Shown here: positions 1-5,931 of the stretch, piece after piece | How positions within the stretch are numbered: the first letter of the stretch is position 1 | How the letters are laid out: every line of letters begins with the position of its first letter | NCBI RefSeq assembly: GCF_039527675.1 | Contig: NZ_BAAAKI010000015.1 | Span: 1 to 8,312, forward strand | Reading direction: 5' to 3' | DNA length: 8,312 bases | Source of the DNA: Luteococcus sanguinis | GTDB lineage: Bacteria > Actinomycetota > Actinomycetes > Propionibacteriales > Propionibacteriaceae | The notes under the pieces: model-generated | What the model saw: the letters and a program-made list of their open reading frames with translations, nothing else | Told to the model about the DNA's origin: nothing | Databases searched by the model: none | Translations under genes and position numbers: made by a program

Positions 1-10
1 TGCGCACCCA

Positions 11-196
11 TCAAATCGAAACCGACGACTCACAGAGCGACCGGACCGAATGAAGGGGGCGGCCCACGCCCTCGGCCTTCATTCGCTCGATCAAGACGCG
101 ACGGCGAAAGTCCGTCACAGAGGTACCTGCGGGCACTTCCACCCAAGACTCCAGGAGGGCGTGGAGTTCGGTGGCGGGGTTGGGGGTAGGCGTCAC
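11..196 (-). CDS. small hypothetical protein (61 aa)
   Basis: I do not recognise this protein. It starts at a GTG and ends SVSI-stop. The composition is that of a real actinobacterial gene: third positions are mostly G/C, and the residue mix is ordinary, with an amphipathic, charged middle (VTDFRRRVLIERMKAEG) that looks helical. No membrane segment, signal peptide or cysteine motif is visible. The start is supported by an AT-rich promoter-like hexamer (ATACTTT on the minus strand) only 5-7 nt upstream, so the mRNA is probably leaderless. It is divergent from the 518-aa gene, with about 170 bp between them. It could be a small regulator or an antitoxin-like protein, but nothing in the sequence shows this. 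Moderately sure it is coding. Confidence 0.5.
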   Translation of the reverse strand: MTPTPNPATELHALLESWVEVPAGTSVTDFRRRVLIERMKAEGVGRPLHSVRSLCESSVSI

Positions 197-201
197 GCGC
201 T

Positions 202-209
202 AAAGTATC
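202..209 (-). promoter_or_regulatory. putative -10 element of a leaderless promoter for the 61-aa gene
   Basis: On the minus strand the sequence GATACTTT lies just before the GTG start at 196. Read as GATACT it is 7 nt from the start; read as TACTTT it is 5 nt away. Either places the +1 at or next to the GTG. No good -35 hexamer is seen. Confidence 0.4.
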
Positions 210-226
210 GCGAGCAACTGACGGCG

Positions 227-239
227 GGCGGGTCCCGCC
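227..239. repeat. 13-bp perfect palindrome between divergent genes
   Basis: GGCGGGTCCCGCC is a perfect inverted repeat around a central T. It lies between the divergent 61-aa and 518-aa genes, upstream of the minus-strand -10 and about 95 bp from the plus-strand promoter. It could be an operator for the divergent pair. In GC-rich DNA such palindromes also arise by chance, so the call is weak. Confidence 0.3.
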
Positions 240-332
240 AAAGATCCCCAACTGGGTCCTTGGCCTTCGCCTTCTACGTCACGACGTGCACGGGTTCCTG
301 CGGTCCCATCGTGCGAGAATCAGCACGACGTG

Positions 333-361
333 CTGACGGCACCCCCGGCAGCAATTATGCT
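333..361 (+). promoter_or_regulatory. sigma-70-type promoter, leaderless start at 369
   Basis: A -35-like CTGACG (333-338) is followed by a 17-bp spacer and a -10-like TATGCT (356-361). The predicted transcription start falls about 7 nt after the -10, on the ATG at 369. This is the best promoter in the window by consensus and spacing. It decides the start of the downstream gene, because the in-frame ATG at 357 lies inside the -10 and no Shine-Dalgarno sequence precedes any candidate start. Confidence 0.6.
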
Positions 362-368
362 CCGCATC

Positions 369-1925
369 ATGGCAGTCATGTCGCGCGTGCTGTGGTCCGC
401 CTCATTGGACGAAACGTCTCCCGACGATGCGCTGGAGCGTGCCAAGCGCGCGGTGGCGGAATGGGCGATGCAGGATGTGGGGGCGACCTTGGAGCCTGGG
501 CGCAGCGAAACCACCACCAGCAACGGACTGGCCCGCAGACTGGACACCGTGTTCAGCGAGGATCCCCGTGGGTTCCTCGTGGACCTGGAAGACCAGGACA
601 GCGAGGCGGCATGGGGCGTGGGTATCCGAGTGGCTGTCCTGGACGGCCGGTTGGCGTGCTGGGTCGACAACACGATGGAGGCGGCCAGAATCCACCGACC
701 CGTCATCCTTGGGCGCCCCCGGGTCGTGGATGCCCTCCTGCGCATTGGCAACCGGCCGCGGTTGGGTTCCAGCGGCCTCCTCACTTCGGTGCAACACATC
801 CCACAACCAGGGGTATCCGTCCTGGTGGAGCACCTGGAGGACGAAAACCGCATGCTTCCCGTGGTGGTGGTCACCAGCCCTTGTAGTGGCTTCAACACCT
901 CTACGATGGGGCGCAGTGACGCGATGGCACGTCGCCTGACAGGTCTGGCCACCGTGGTCAGGCTGGACCCGGACGCCCAAGATGCCCTTCGAGCAGCCTT
1001 GCCTGATCGGGCTGCGGTGTGGGGTGGGGCGATGCGCGTCTATGCCCCGGGGCCAATCGAATCAACGGCGGCCCATCGGGTGTTCACCAGTGACCTGATC
1101 GCCCAGCGGGGTGCGGAGCCCGTCATCAACTGGGTGACCTCCATGTCTACGCGACGACGCCCCGACCCTCGGTTGCGCGCCATAGAAGGGCATAGAAGTG
1201 GCGGCCGCGACCAATCGGGTGAGGTGCTTGAACTCCGGGCCAGTGTGGAAGAACTGGAGATGCAGCTGGAACTGGAACAGTTGGAGCGAGGCGAAGTGGA
1301 GAGCCAGCTCAACGAGGCCCTCGGCCAGCTGAGGCGACTGCGGGACTTGGGTTTCAGCAGTGGCCGAGCAGCCGACGTGGTAGCTGCCACCTCGCCTGGG
1401 GACGACGATCCCGACGACGCGGTCAACAGCGTCGAAGAGGCCGTGATCCAAGCCCAACTCAGCTTGACGGAGCACCTCGTGATCCCCGAAGCGGCGGTGC
1501 GTGACATTGATCGACTGGATGCAACTCCAAATGCGGCAGCGTGGGGCAACACCGTGTGGCGGGGTCTTCAAGCACTCGCTGACTACGCCAAGGAATCAAG
1601 CGGCAAGGAGGCTGCCACCAAGGGCTTCTGGAACTGGTGCGCGGAGGGCGGCAGCTCATGGCCAGCCACCACGAAGAAGCTCGCCATGCGCGAATCGGAG
1701 ACCGTGGCGAGCAATGCGAAATGGAAGGCTGCTCGCATCTTCCCTGTCGACAAGAAGGTCGACAAGTCCGGCACGCTCTACATGGAGGCGCACCTCAAGA
1801 TCTCTGAAGGCGGCGGTGACCTGGCTCCGCGCGTCTACTTCCATGACGACACGAAGGGAACAACCGGCAAGGTGCACGTCGGGTTCATTGGCCCGCACTA
1901 CCTGGTGCCGAACACCAAGTCGTGA
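369..1925 (+). CDS. 518-aa coiled-coil protein with a compact basic C-terminal domain, function unknown
   Basis: No family name can be given with certainty. Three parts are visible. Residues 1 to about 255 form a mixed alpha/beta region. It contains a hydrophobic strand (MLPVVVVTS), then an Ala-Met-Ala-Arg-Arg-Leu helix and the motif LTGLATVVRLD, followed by GGAMRVYAPG at about 219-228. Residues about 283-326 are a charged coiled coil rich in Glu, Leu and Gln. Residues about 395-518 are a C-terminal domain with NTVWRGLQALADYA, WNWC and a closing beta-rich segment, RVYFHDD...GKVHVGFIGPH. From memory, that ending resembles C-terminal RelE/ParE-like modules of large actinobacterial proteins near defence genes, but I cannot confirm it. 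There is no transmembrane segment, so a cytosolic location is expected. The start at 369 fits the promoter at 333-361; ATGs at 357 and 378 are alternatives. It is followed 55 bp later by the insertion sequence. Coding status is secure; function is not. Confidence 0.85.
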   Translation: MAVMSRVLWSASLDETSPDDALERAKRAVAEWAMQDVGATLEPGRSETTTSNGLARRLDTVFSEDPRGFLVDLEDQDSEAAWGVGIRVAVLDGRLACWVDNTMEAARIHRPVILGRPRVVDALLRIGNRPRLGSSGLLTSVQHIPQPGVSVLVEHLEDENRMLPVVVVTSPCSGFNTSTMGRSDAMARRLTGLATVVRLDPDAQDALRAALPDRAAVWGGAMRVYAPGPIESTAAHRVFTSDLIAQRGAEPVINWVTSMSTRRRPDPRLRAIEGHRSGGRDQSGEVLELRASVEELEMQLELEQLERGEVESQLNEALGQLRRLRDLGFSSGRAADVVAATSPGDDDPDDAVNSVEEAVIQAQLSLTEHLVIPEAAVRDIDRLDATPNAAAWGNTVWRGLQALADYAKESSGKEAATKGFWNWCAEGGSSWPATTKKLAMRESETVASNAKWKAARIFPVDKKVDKSGTLYMEAHLKISEGGGDLAPRVYFHDDTKGTTGKVHVGFIGPHYLVPNTKS

Positions 1926-1980
1926 CGGCGAGTTGCCGGCCGGTCCTGTAGCCCACGCAGCAGGCAGCCCCATCAGCGAC

Positions 1981-2015
1981 CCAAGCGCGGGCCTTGACCC
2001 CTGGTTGTGGACACG
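1981..2015 (+). repeat. left terminal inverted repeat of the IS3 element
   Basis: Compared with the reverse complement of 3304-3338, 28 of 35 positions match. The best blocks are CCAAG (1981-1985), GGGCCTT (1989-1995), ACCCC (1997-2001) and GTGGACACG (2007-2015). Confidence 0.75.
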
Positions 2016-2045
2016 TGGAATCCAGCATGGGCTGGAGGAAGCGAG

Positions 2046-2387
2046 ATGATCATCACCATGGCCAGGAAGAACTACTCGATGGAGTTTCGTCAGCAGGCCG
2101 TTGACTTGTACGAGACCACGCCCGCTGCGACGTTGAAGCAGATCGCTGGGGAGTTGGGCGTCTCCCGTGGGACCCTGTCGTTGTGGGTCAAGGACTTGGG
2201 CAACGGTGTCCGCACCAACGACGGACCGACCCCAGCCACGCCCCCTTCCGGTGACTCACCAGTAGCGAGGATCGCCCGGCTGGAGGCCGAGAATGCCCGG
2301 TTGCGGGCGGACAAGGCCAGGGTGGAGACCGAACGCGACATCCTGCGCAAGGCGGCCAAGTATTTCGCCGGGGAGACGAGCTGGTGA
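2046..2387 (+). CDS. IS3-family transposase OrfA (113 aa)
   Basis: OrfA is the DNA-binding subunit that recognises the element's ends. The N-terminal part has the IS3 pattern YSMEFRQQAVDLY followed by a helix-turn-helix at about residues 29-50 (LKQIAGELGVSRGTLSLWVK). The C-terminal part, about 73-108, is a leucine-zipper-like helix (ARIARLEAENARLRADK, then ERDILRKAAKYFA), the usual OrfA multimerisation element. The start at 2046 is chosen because GGAGGAA at 2034-2040 is an ideal Shine-Dalgarno 5 nt upstream; ATG 2058 is a possible alternative. The length is normal for the family. The stop overlaps the orfB start as GTGA. The gene looks intact. Confidence 0.92.
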   Translation: MIITMARKNYSMEFRQQAVDLYETTPAATLKQIAGELGVSRGTLSLWVKDLGNGVRTNDGPTPATPPSGDSPVARIARLEAENARLRADKARVETERDILRKAAKYFAGETSW

Positions 2388-3292
2388 ACCGCTTCCAGTT
2401 CGTCGCCGACCACCAGACCACCTACCAGGTGAAGCGGTTGTGCCAGGTGTTGGAGCTGTCCCGCTCCTCGTTCTATGCCTGGCAGAAAGCCGGTCCGGCC
2501 CGTCAGCAGCGCGCTGAGGACGACGCTGTCCTGGCTGCACGGATCCGACGGGTCCAGGACCCGAAAGCTGGTGGGGACCCGGCCTACGGAGCACCGCGGG
2601 TGACCGTCGAACTGAACGACGGCGCCGCCCGCGAGGATCGTGTCAACCACAAGCGCGTCGCCAGGGTGATGCGTGCCCACCAGCTGGCGGGGATCCGGCT
2701 GCGTCGCAGGGTTCGCACCACTGTCCCGGAACCGGCCGACGAGAGGTTCGGTGACCTGCTGCAGCGGGACTTCACCGCCGAGAAGCCGAACCAGCGTTAC
2801 GTCGGTGACATCACCTACCTTCCGCTGGCCGGTGGCGGGAACCTCTATCTGGCCACCGTGATCGACTGCTACTCCCGCAAACTGGCCGGCTGGGCGGTCG
2901 CGGACCACATGCGCACCGAACTGGTCGAAGACGCGCTGAAAGCCGCCTGCGCGCAGCGCGGCAGTCTCCGGGGTGCGATCTTTCACAGTGCCCATGGGTC
3001 GGTCTACACGTCGAAGGCCTACGCGAAACTCTGCAAGGGTCTTGGGGTGAGCCAGTCGATGGGGGCCGTGGGGACGAGCGCCGACAACAGTCTGGCCGAG
3101 TCGTTCAACGCCACCCTCAAACGCGAACTCCTCGCCGGGCAGGCCACGTTCGCTGGGCCGGAGTTGTGTCGCCGTCAGGTCTTTCGCTGGGTCACCCGCT
3201 ACAACACTCGCCGTCGCCATTCCTGGTGCGGCTATCTGTCCCCGAACACCTATGAGGCCTGCCGGGCCGCTACGCTGCCAACCGCAGCGTAA
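2384..3292 (+). CDS. IS3-family transposase OrfB, DDE integrase core, with a catalytic Asp replaced by Ala
   Basis: OrfB carries the catalytic domain. Residues 1 to about 110 are the IS3 N-terminal part with the helical VNHKRVARVMRAHQLAGI segment. The rve core runs from about 135 to 290 and ends with the family signature YNTRRRHS..GYLSPNTYE. The first catalytic Asp is D142 in GDITY and the catalytic Glu is E239 in DNSLAESF. The second Asp is expected in the motif FHSDHGS.YTS, exactly 35 residues before the Glu. Here the codon at 2990-2992 is GCC, giving FHSAHGSVYTS with Ala203. A single A-to-C change from GAC would explain it. The protein is otherwise full length (302 aa). It lies in the -1 frame relative to orfA and starts at a GTG overlapping the orfA stop. 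I see no A6G-type slippery site, so translational coupling is more likely than an OrfAB fusion by frameshifting. Confidence 0.92.
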   Translation: MNRFQFVADHQTTYQVKRLCQVLELSRSSFYAWQKAGPARQQRAEDDAVLAARIRRVQDPKAGGDPAYGAPRVTVELNDGAAREDRVNHKRVARVMRAHQLAGIRLRRRVRTTVPEPADERFGDLLQRDFTAEKPNQRYVGDITYLPLAGGGNLYLATVIDCYSRKLAGWAVADHMRTELVEDALKAACAQRGSLRGAIFHSAHGSVYTSKAYAKLCKGLGVSQSMGAVGTSADNSLAESFNATLKRELLAGQATFAGPELCRRQVFRWVTRYNTRRRHSWCGYLSPNTYEACRAATLPTAA

Positions 3293-3303
3293 TCAACCAC
3301 CAC

Positions 3304-3338
3304 CGTGTCCACGATCCGGGGTGAAGGCCCAGCCTTGG
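3304..3338 (-). repeat. right terminal inverted repeat of the IS3 element
   Basis: This is the inverted partner of 1981-2015, with 28 of 35 positions matching. It begins 11 bp after the orfB stop and ends 15 bp before the stop codon of the minus-strand 263-aa gene. Confidence 0.75.
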
Positions 3339-3353
3339 CTGCATGGTTTCCCA

Positions 3354-4145
3354 TCACAGCCACCGGGGAATGGCTCGAGCGATTGTCGTGCAGATCGCCT
3401 TGGTGAGGCATGGGCACTGCTCTTTCATGATGGCGGACACCACCGCGGTTCGCTCCACCTGGGTTCCTCGCCGCAGCGCCGTGGCGTGCGGTCCATCCAG
3501 CAGGTCTTGCGCGATGGCGTCAGGGTTCTCCATGGCGCGCATGCGGTGCAGTTCCTTCTGCTCCTGTCGGATCTGCGAGATTTGCTCCTGGACCCGGAGG
3601 ACAATGGCGGCCACGAAGATCGCTTGTCGGCGCTCCCGCTCGCTGAACTTGTCCTCTGGGAAAGTGCGGTCGAGCAGGCGGTCCAGCTCCCGGTCGAACT
3701 GACCGCTCAAGGCTGGGTGCCAGTCGTCCGAGCCCAGCCAGGTTTCCAGCTCTGCCTGGAGGATGCTGGCAATGCGCTCGACGTCGTCATCGGTCAGGTC
3801 AAGTTCACGTTCCCTACGGGTGAAGAAGTCCTCCGGTTCCGGGGCTTCGCCGCACTGGAGCACCACGTCTCGGCGGTCGGCACTCGACACGAGCGCGATG
3901 GTGAAGAACTGATCCTCGTCGTCGGGTGGTCGCACGAGCGCTAAGGAAGGTTTCGCCCAGTTGACCAGGTCACGGGCAGTCCGCGTGCCAGCGGAATCAG
4001 CCGCGACCTGGACGGTGAGTGCACCGGGGAGGTCCACAGCCGTCACCGTCAAGACGGTATCGGTGTGGTCTTCCAAGGCTGTGTGCACCGCATCCCGCCA
4101 GCGGGCCAGCTGTTCCAGGACTTCCGGGTCGATGTCGCTCGCCAT
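3354..4145 (-). CDS. 263-aa soluble protein of unknown function, coupled to the PASTA-like gene
   Basis: I do not recognise a family. The start ATG at 4145 is 2 nt after the stop of the upstream gene (TGACCATG), so the two are co-translated; a G-run (GGGGG) about 9 nt upstream can serve as ribosome binding site. The N-terminal third (about 1-85) alternates strands and helices (VLTVTAVDLPGALTVQVAAD; FFTIALVSSADRRDVVLQCG). The middle and C-terminal part is almost wholly helical and highly charged (DDDVERIASILQAELETWL; SERERRQAIFVAAIVLRVQEQ; ISQIRQEQKELHRMRAMEN). No signal peptide or membrane segment is present. It is therefore likely cytosolic and could act on or with the membrane-anchored partner. 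The 3' end lies 15 bp beyond the IS repeat; the stop is outside the element, so the C-terminus was probably not created by it. Confidence 0.75.
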   Translation of the reverse strand: MASDIDPEVLEQLARWRDAVHTALEDHTDTVLTVTAVDLPGALTVQVAADSAGTRTARDLVNWAKPSLALVRPPDDEDQFFTIALVSSADRRDVVLQCGEAPEPEDFFTRRERELDLTDDDVERIASILQAELETWLGSDDWHPALSGQFDRELDRLLDRTFPEDKFSERERRQAIFVAAIVLRVQEQISQIRQEQKELHRMRAMENPDAIAQDLLDGPHATALRRGTQVERTAVVSAIMKEQCPCLTKAICTTIARAIPRWL

Positions 4146-4147
4146 GG

Positions 4148-4819
4148 TCAGGCACCCCCGTTCCGGTACGTGGCGCAGGCGTTCTTCTCCGGCACGTACA
4201 CCGCTGGCGGCTGGCACGGCTGCTGGTTGCCGTCGCCCTCCGGCAGGACCGGTGACCACACGACATCCTGCTTGGCGTGGCTCTCATCCGTGACACCCTC
4301 GGTGGCATCAGCCGTGGTCTGGCTGGTCGTGGCCGGCTGGGGCGCACGGGTGATGTGACTCTCGTCGGTACCGGCCCAGCGGCCAACCCCCAACCTGACC
4401 CGGGTGTCGGGACCTATCGGCATGTGGTGGCCAGGATCCTGCCACTGCACCAAGCCGTCCTGGGCTTCATCATTCGTGGCCTCGTCGACGATCGAGACGT
4501 TGCGCACGCCGAGGTCACGGAACAGGGCGACTGCCTCGTCCTCGCGGGCACCCATCATGCGGGGCATGGTCTGCTGCGCCGTGGGCTGCACGGTGGCCGT
4601 GTGCTGCTCCTGTGATGCTGCGGCCGGTTGGCTCGTGGACGGTGCCGGCGTCGGGCTCGGTGACGGTGTCTCGGAGGGGGTGGCACTGAGGCTCACGGCG
4701 GGTGGTGTCGGCGCGACGTAGCCGAGGGGCTTGGGGTTAAGGGCCGTCATCGTCAGGGCACCGATGGCAATGCCTGTGGTGACAGCACCCGCAATCACGA
4801 GGGGGAGGGTTCGGGGCAT
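4148..4819 (-). CDS. membrane-anchored or secreted protein with one PASTA-like domain
   Basis: Residues 5-27 form a hydrophobic segment (LPLVIAGAVTTGIAIGALTM), a membrane anchor or uncleaved signal. Residues about 36-80 are a Pro/Ser/Thr/Ala-rich linker typical of extracellular spacers. Residues about 85-147 match the PASTA pattern: a start of MPRMMGAREDEAVALFRDLG, then a GLVQWQDPG..MPIG segment and an RVRLGVG final strand. PASTA domains bind peptidoglycan or muropeptides in bacterial Ser/Thr kinases and penicillin-binding proteins; here none of those catalytic domains is present. A second low-complexity linker leads to a tail with two cysteines, C202 and C215, in a CQPPAVYVPEKNAC arrangement that may form a disulphide loop. 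The protein should lie outside the membrane and contact the cell wall. It is the first gene of a two-gene operon and is divergent from the FRG gene, 87 bp away. The PASTA assignment is by pattern and is moderately secure. Confidence 0.75.
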   Translation of the reverse strand: MPRTLPLVIAGAVTTGIAIGALTMTALNPKPLGYVAPTPPAVSLSATPSETPSPSPTPAPSTSQPAAASQEQHTATVQPTAQQTMPRMMGAREDEAVALFRDLGVRNVSIVDEATNDEAQDGLVQWQDPGHHMPIGPDTRVRLGVGRWAGTDESHITRAPQPATTSQTTADATEGVTDESHAKQDVVWSPVLPEGDGNQQPCQPPAVYVPEKNACATYRNGGA

Positions 4820-4825
4820 GACCGG

Positions 4826-4831
4826 ATCGTC
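4826..4831 (-). promoter_or_regulatory. weak -10-like hexamer before the PASTA-like gene
   Basis: GACGAT on the minus strand lies exactly 6 nt before the ATG at 4819, the same spacing as in neighbouring genes. It keeps only A at position 2 and T at position 6 of TANNNT. No -35 is evident. Kept mainly because of the spacing. Confidence 0.25.
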
Positions 4832-4894
4832 TCAGTGAGGCAGGGGTTCCAGGGTGCGAAAGTCGCTTGCCACAGCAGGACATCAGGGAGCAAC

Positions 4895-4900
4895 TAACCT
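4895..4900 (+). promoter_or_regulatory. -10 element of a leaderless promoter for the FRG gene
   Basis: TAACCT fits TANNNT and is followed by 6 nt and then the ATG at 4907, which puts the transcription start on the A of the start codon. There is no purine-rich ribosome binding site between. A -35 at the right spacing is poor. Confidence 0.5.
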
Positions 4901-4906
4901 TCTGTC

Positions 4907-5902
4907 ATGAACATGCCCCCGACAGCTCACGGGCTGCAGCCAGCGCAGTGGGTTCGTGACGGCTGGGCGGTGCAGCCCGAATCGATCGACCAGTTGCTGG
5001 CTTTCACGATGCGGCTGACCCAGCTCGGTCCCGCTGTTGGCGGCTACGTCTGGCGTGGACAGGCCGACGCTGCCTGGAAGCTGGAATCCAGCCTGCAGCG
5101 ACACATGCGAACGAACGGCCTGGCGGACACGATCCCGCTGGAGAAGGCTGAGCGCGCATTGATCGAGCAAGCACGCAACTGGGGGCTGGGGACGATGGGC
5201 GCGAGCCACATCCCGGACCTGCAACTCCTGGCCCAGATGCAGCACCACGGCGTGCCCACCCGCCTCATCGACGTCAGCCGGGACCCGTTCACCGCCCTGT
5301 GGTTCGCCTGCAGCGACCACACCAGCAAGGACGGCATCCTGTTCGCCGTGGACGCCAAGCACAGCAAGGAGACCCACGAGCGCCCGGAAGGCACTTTGGG
5401 TGAAATTGCCGAACCATTGGATCACGGCCTGAAGCAGATCCTGGATACGGCCATCAAGCATCCGGTCATGCTCGCCCCCACCATCCGTGACGCGCGAATG
5501 ACCGCACAGCAGGGAGCCTTCCTTATCGGGATGTTGCCTGACGGACTGGTGCCCACCGCTGGCAGTTCGTTGGTGAGCGACTGCCAGGCCTTCGGTTTCC
5601 TCGCGGTCCCACCAGACTTCGACAGCATCCTGCAGGACCCCCCAGACCTCCGCACCGTCACTCCACCAAGCTTCGCGGCCTTCATCATCCCGGCCGGATG
5701 GAAACAACCACTCCTTCACGTGCTGCACGCGCTGGGAAAGTCACACCAGACCTTGTACCCAGACCTGGCCGGGTTTGCCTTGGCACTCCATCACGGCGAC
5801 GTAGCGCTGGACCACGTCCCGAAGCTGGGAGAAGAGAAGAACATCGCCGAGGCGATCCCAGCGGTCGCAGACACGGACTACGCCGGCATGATCACCAACT
5901 GA
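4907..5902 (+). CDS. FRG-domain protein (331 aa)
   Basis: The FRG domain is recognisable by its three blocks. The first is YVWRGQ at 47-52, followed by WKLESSLQRHM. The second is LLAQMQHHGVPTRLIDVSRDPFTALWFAC at about 107-135; it holds the family hallmark HHG.PTRL.D. The third is AQQGAFLIG at 200-208. Later, TLYPDLAGFA at 282-291 matches the usual end of the domain. FRG proteins are of unresolved biochemical activity but recur in prophages and defence islands, where they are suspected effectors. The domain fills most of the protein; about 45 residues before it and about 40 after it carry no recognised motif. It has no membrane segment and should be cytosolic. The start at 4907 matches the leaderless promoter; ATG 4913 is an alternative. 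It appears monocistronic, ending 29 bp before the next gene, which has its own promoter-like hexamer. Confidence 0.9.
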   Translation: MNMPPTAHGLQPAQWVRDGWAVQPESIDQLLAFTMRLTQLGPAVGGYVWRGQADAAWKLESSLQRHMRTNGLADTIPLEKAERALIEQARNWGLGTMGASHIPDLQLLAQMQHHGVPTRLIDVSRDPFTALWFACSDHTSKDGILFAVDAKHSKETHERPEGTLGEIAEPLDHGLKQILDTAIKHPVMLAPTIRDARMTAQQGAFLIGMLPDGLVPTAGSSLVSDCQAFGFLAVPPDFDSILQDPPDLRTVTPPSFAAFIIPAGWKQPLLHVLHALGKSHQTLYPDLAGFALALHHGDVALDHVPKLGEEKNIAEAIPAVADTDYAGMITN

Positions 5903-5919
5903 CACGAACAACGTCGTCC

Positions 5920-5925
5920 TACGCT
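5920..5925 (+). promoter_or_regulatory. -10 element of a leaderless promoter for the HTH/repeat gene
   Basis: TACGCT fits TANNNT and is followed by GGCCCC and the ATG at 5932, a 6-nt gap identical to that of the preceding FRG gene. It sets the start codon, since there is no ribosome binding site. The -35 position overlaps the end of the FRG gene and is poor. Confidence 0.5.
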
Positions 5926-5931
5926 GGCCCC

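Larger units (their letters stand above)
1981..3338 (+). mobile_element. IS3-family insertion sequence, about 1.36 kb
   Basis: The element has the IS3 layout. An orfA with HTH and leucine zipper overlaps an orfB with the integrase core in the -1 frame. Both are bounded by imperfect inverted repeats of about 35 bp that carry the GTGGACACG block common near IS3-group ends. The outer limits are uncertain, because similarity fades outward and no clean TG...CA termini appear at the repeat edges. No target duplication matches the 1981/3338 limits. A TGA triplet at 1995-1997 and 3322-3324 would fit a 3-bp duplication only if the ends were 1998 and 3321. The element sits between the 518-aa gene and the 3' end of the 263-aa minus-strand gene and does not obviously disrupt either. 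OrfB lacks a catalytic Asp, so this copy is probably immobile unless helped in trans. Confidence 0.85.

Noticed and set aside
330..368. GTG 330 and ATG 357 as starts of the 518-aa gene
   Set aside because: Position 357 is inside the -10 hexamer and 330 overlaps the -35 region; neither has a ribosome binding site. ATG 369 fits the promoter.
320..952. Long minus-strand ORF opposite the 518-aa gene, and plus-strand ORFs at 50-886 and 427-939
   Set aside because: Their products are Arg/Ser/Gly/Pro-rich low-sense sequences, as expected for shadows of a GC-rich gene; the 518-aa frame has better composition and a promoter.
2090..3220. 376-aa minus-strand ORF across the transposase genes
   Set aside because: It is the antisense shadow of orfA/orfB, whose IS3 motifs are unmistakable.
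3252..3944. 230-aa plus-strand ORF running from the IS into the 263-aa gene region
   Set aside because: It crosses the IS boundary and is antisense to a coupled, well-composed minus-strand gene.
4883..5728. 281-aa minus-strand ORF opposite the FRG gene
   Set aside because: The FRG motifs lie on the plus strand; the antisense product has no recognisable order.
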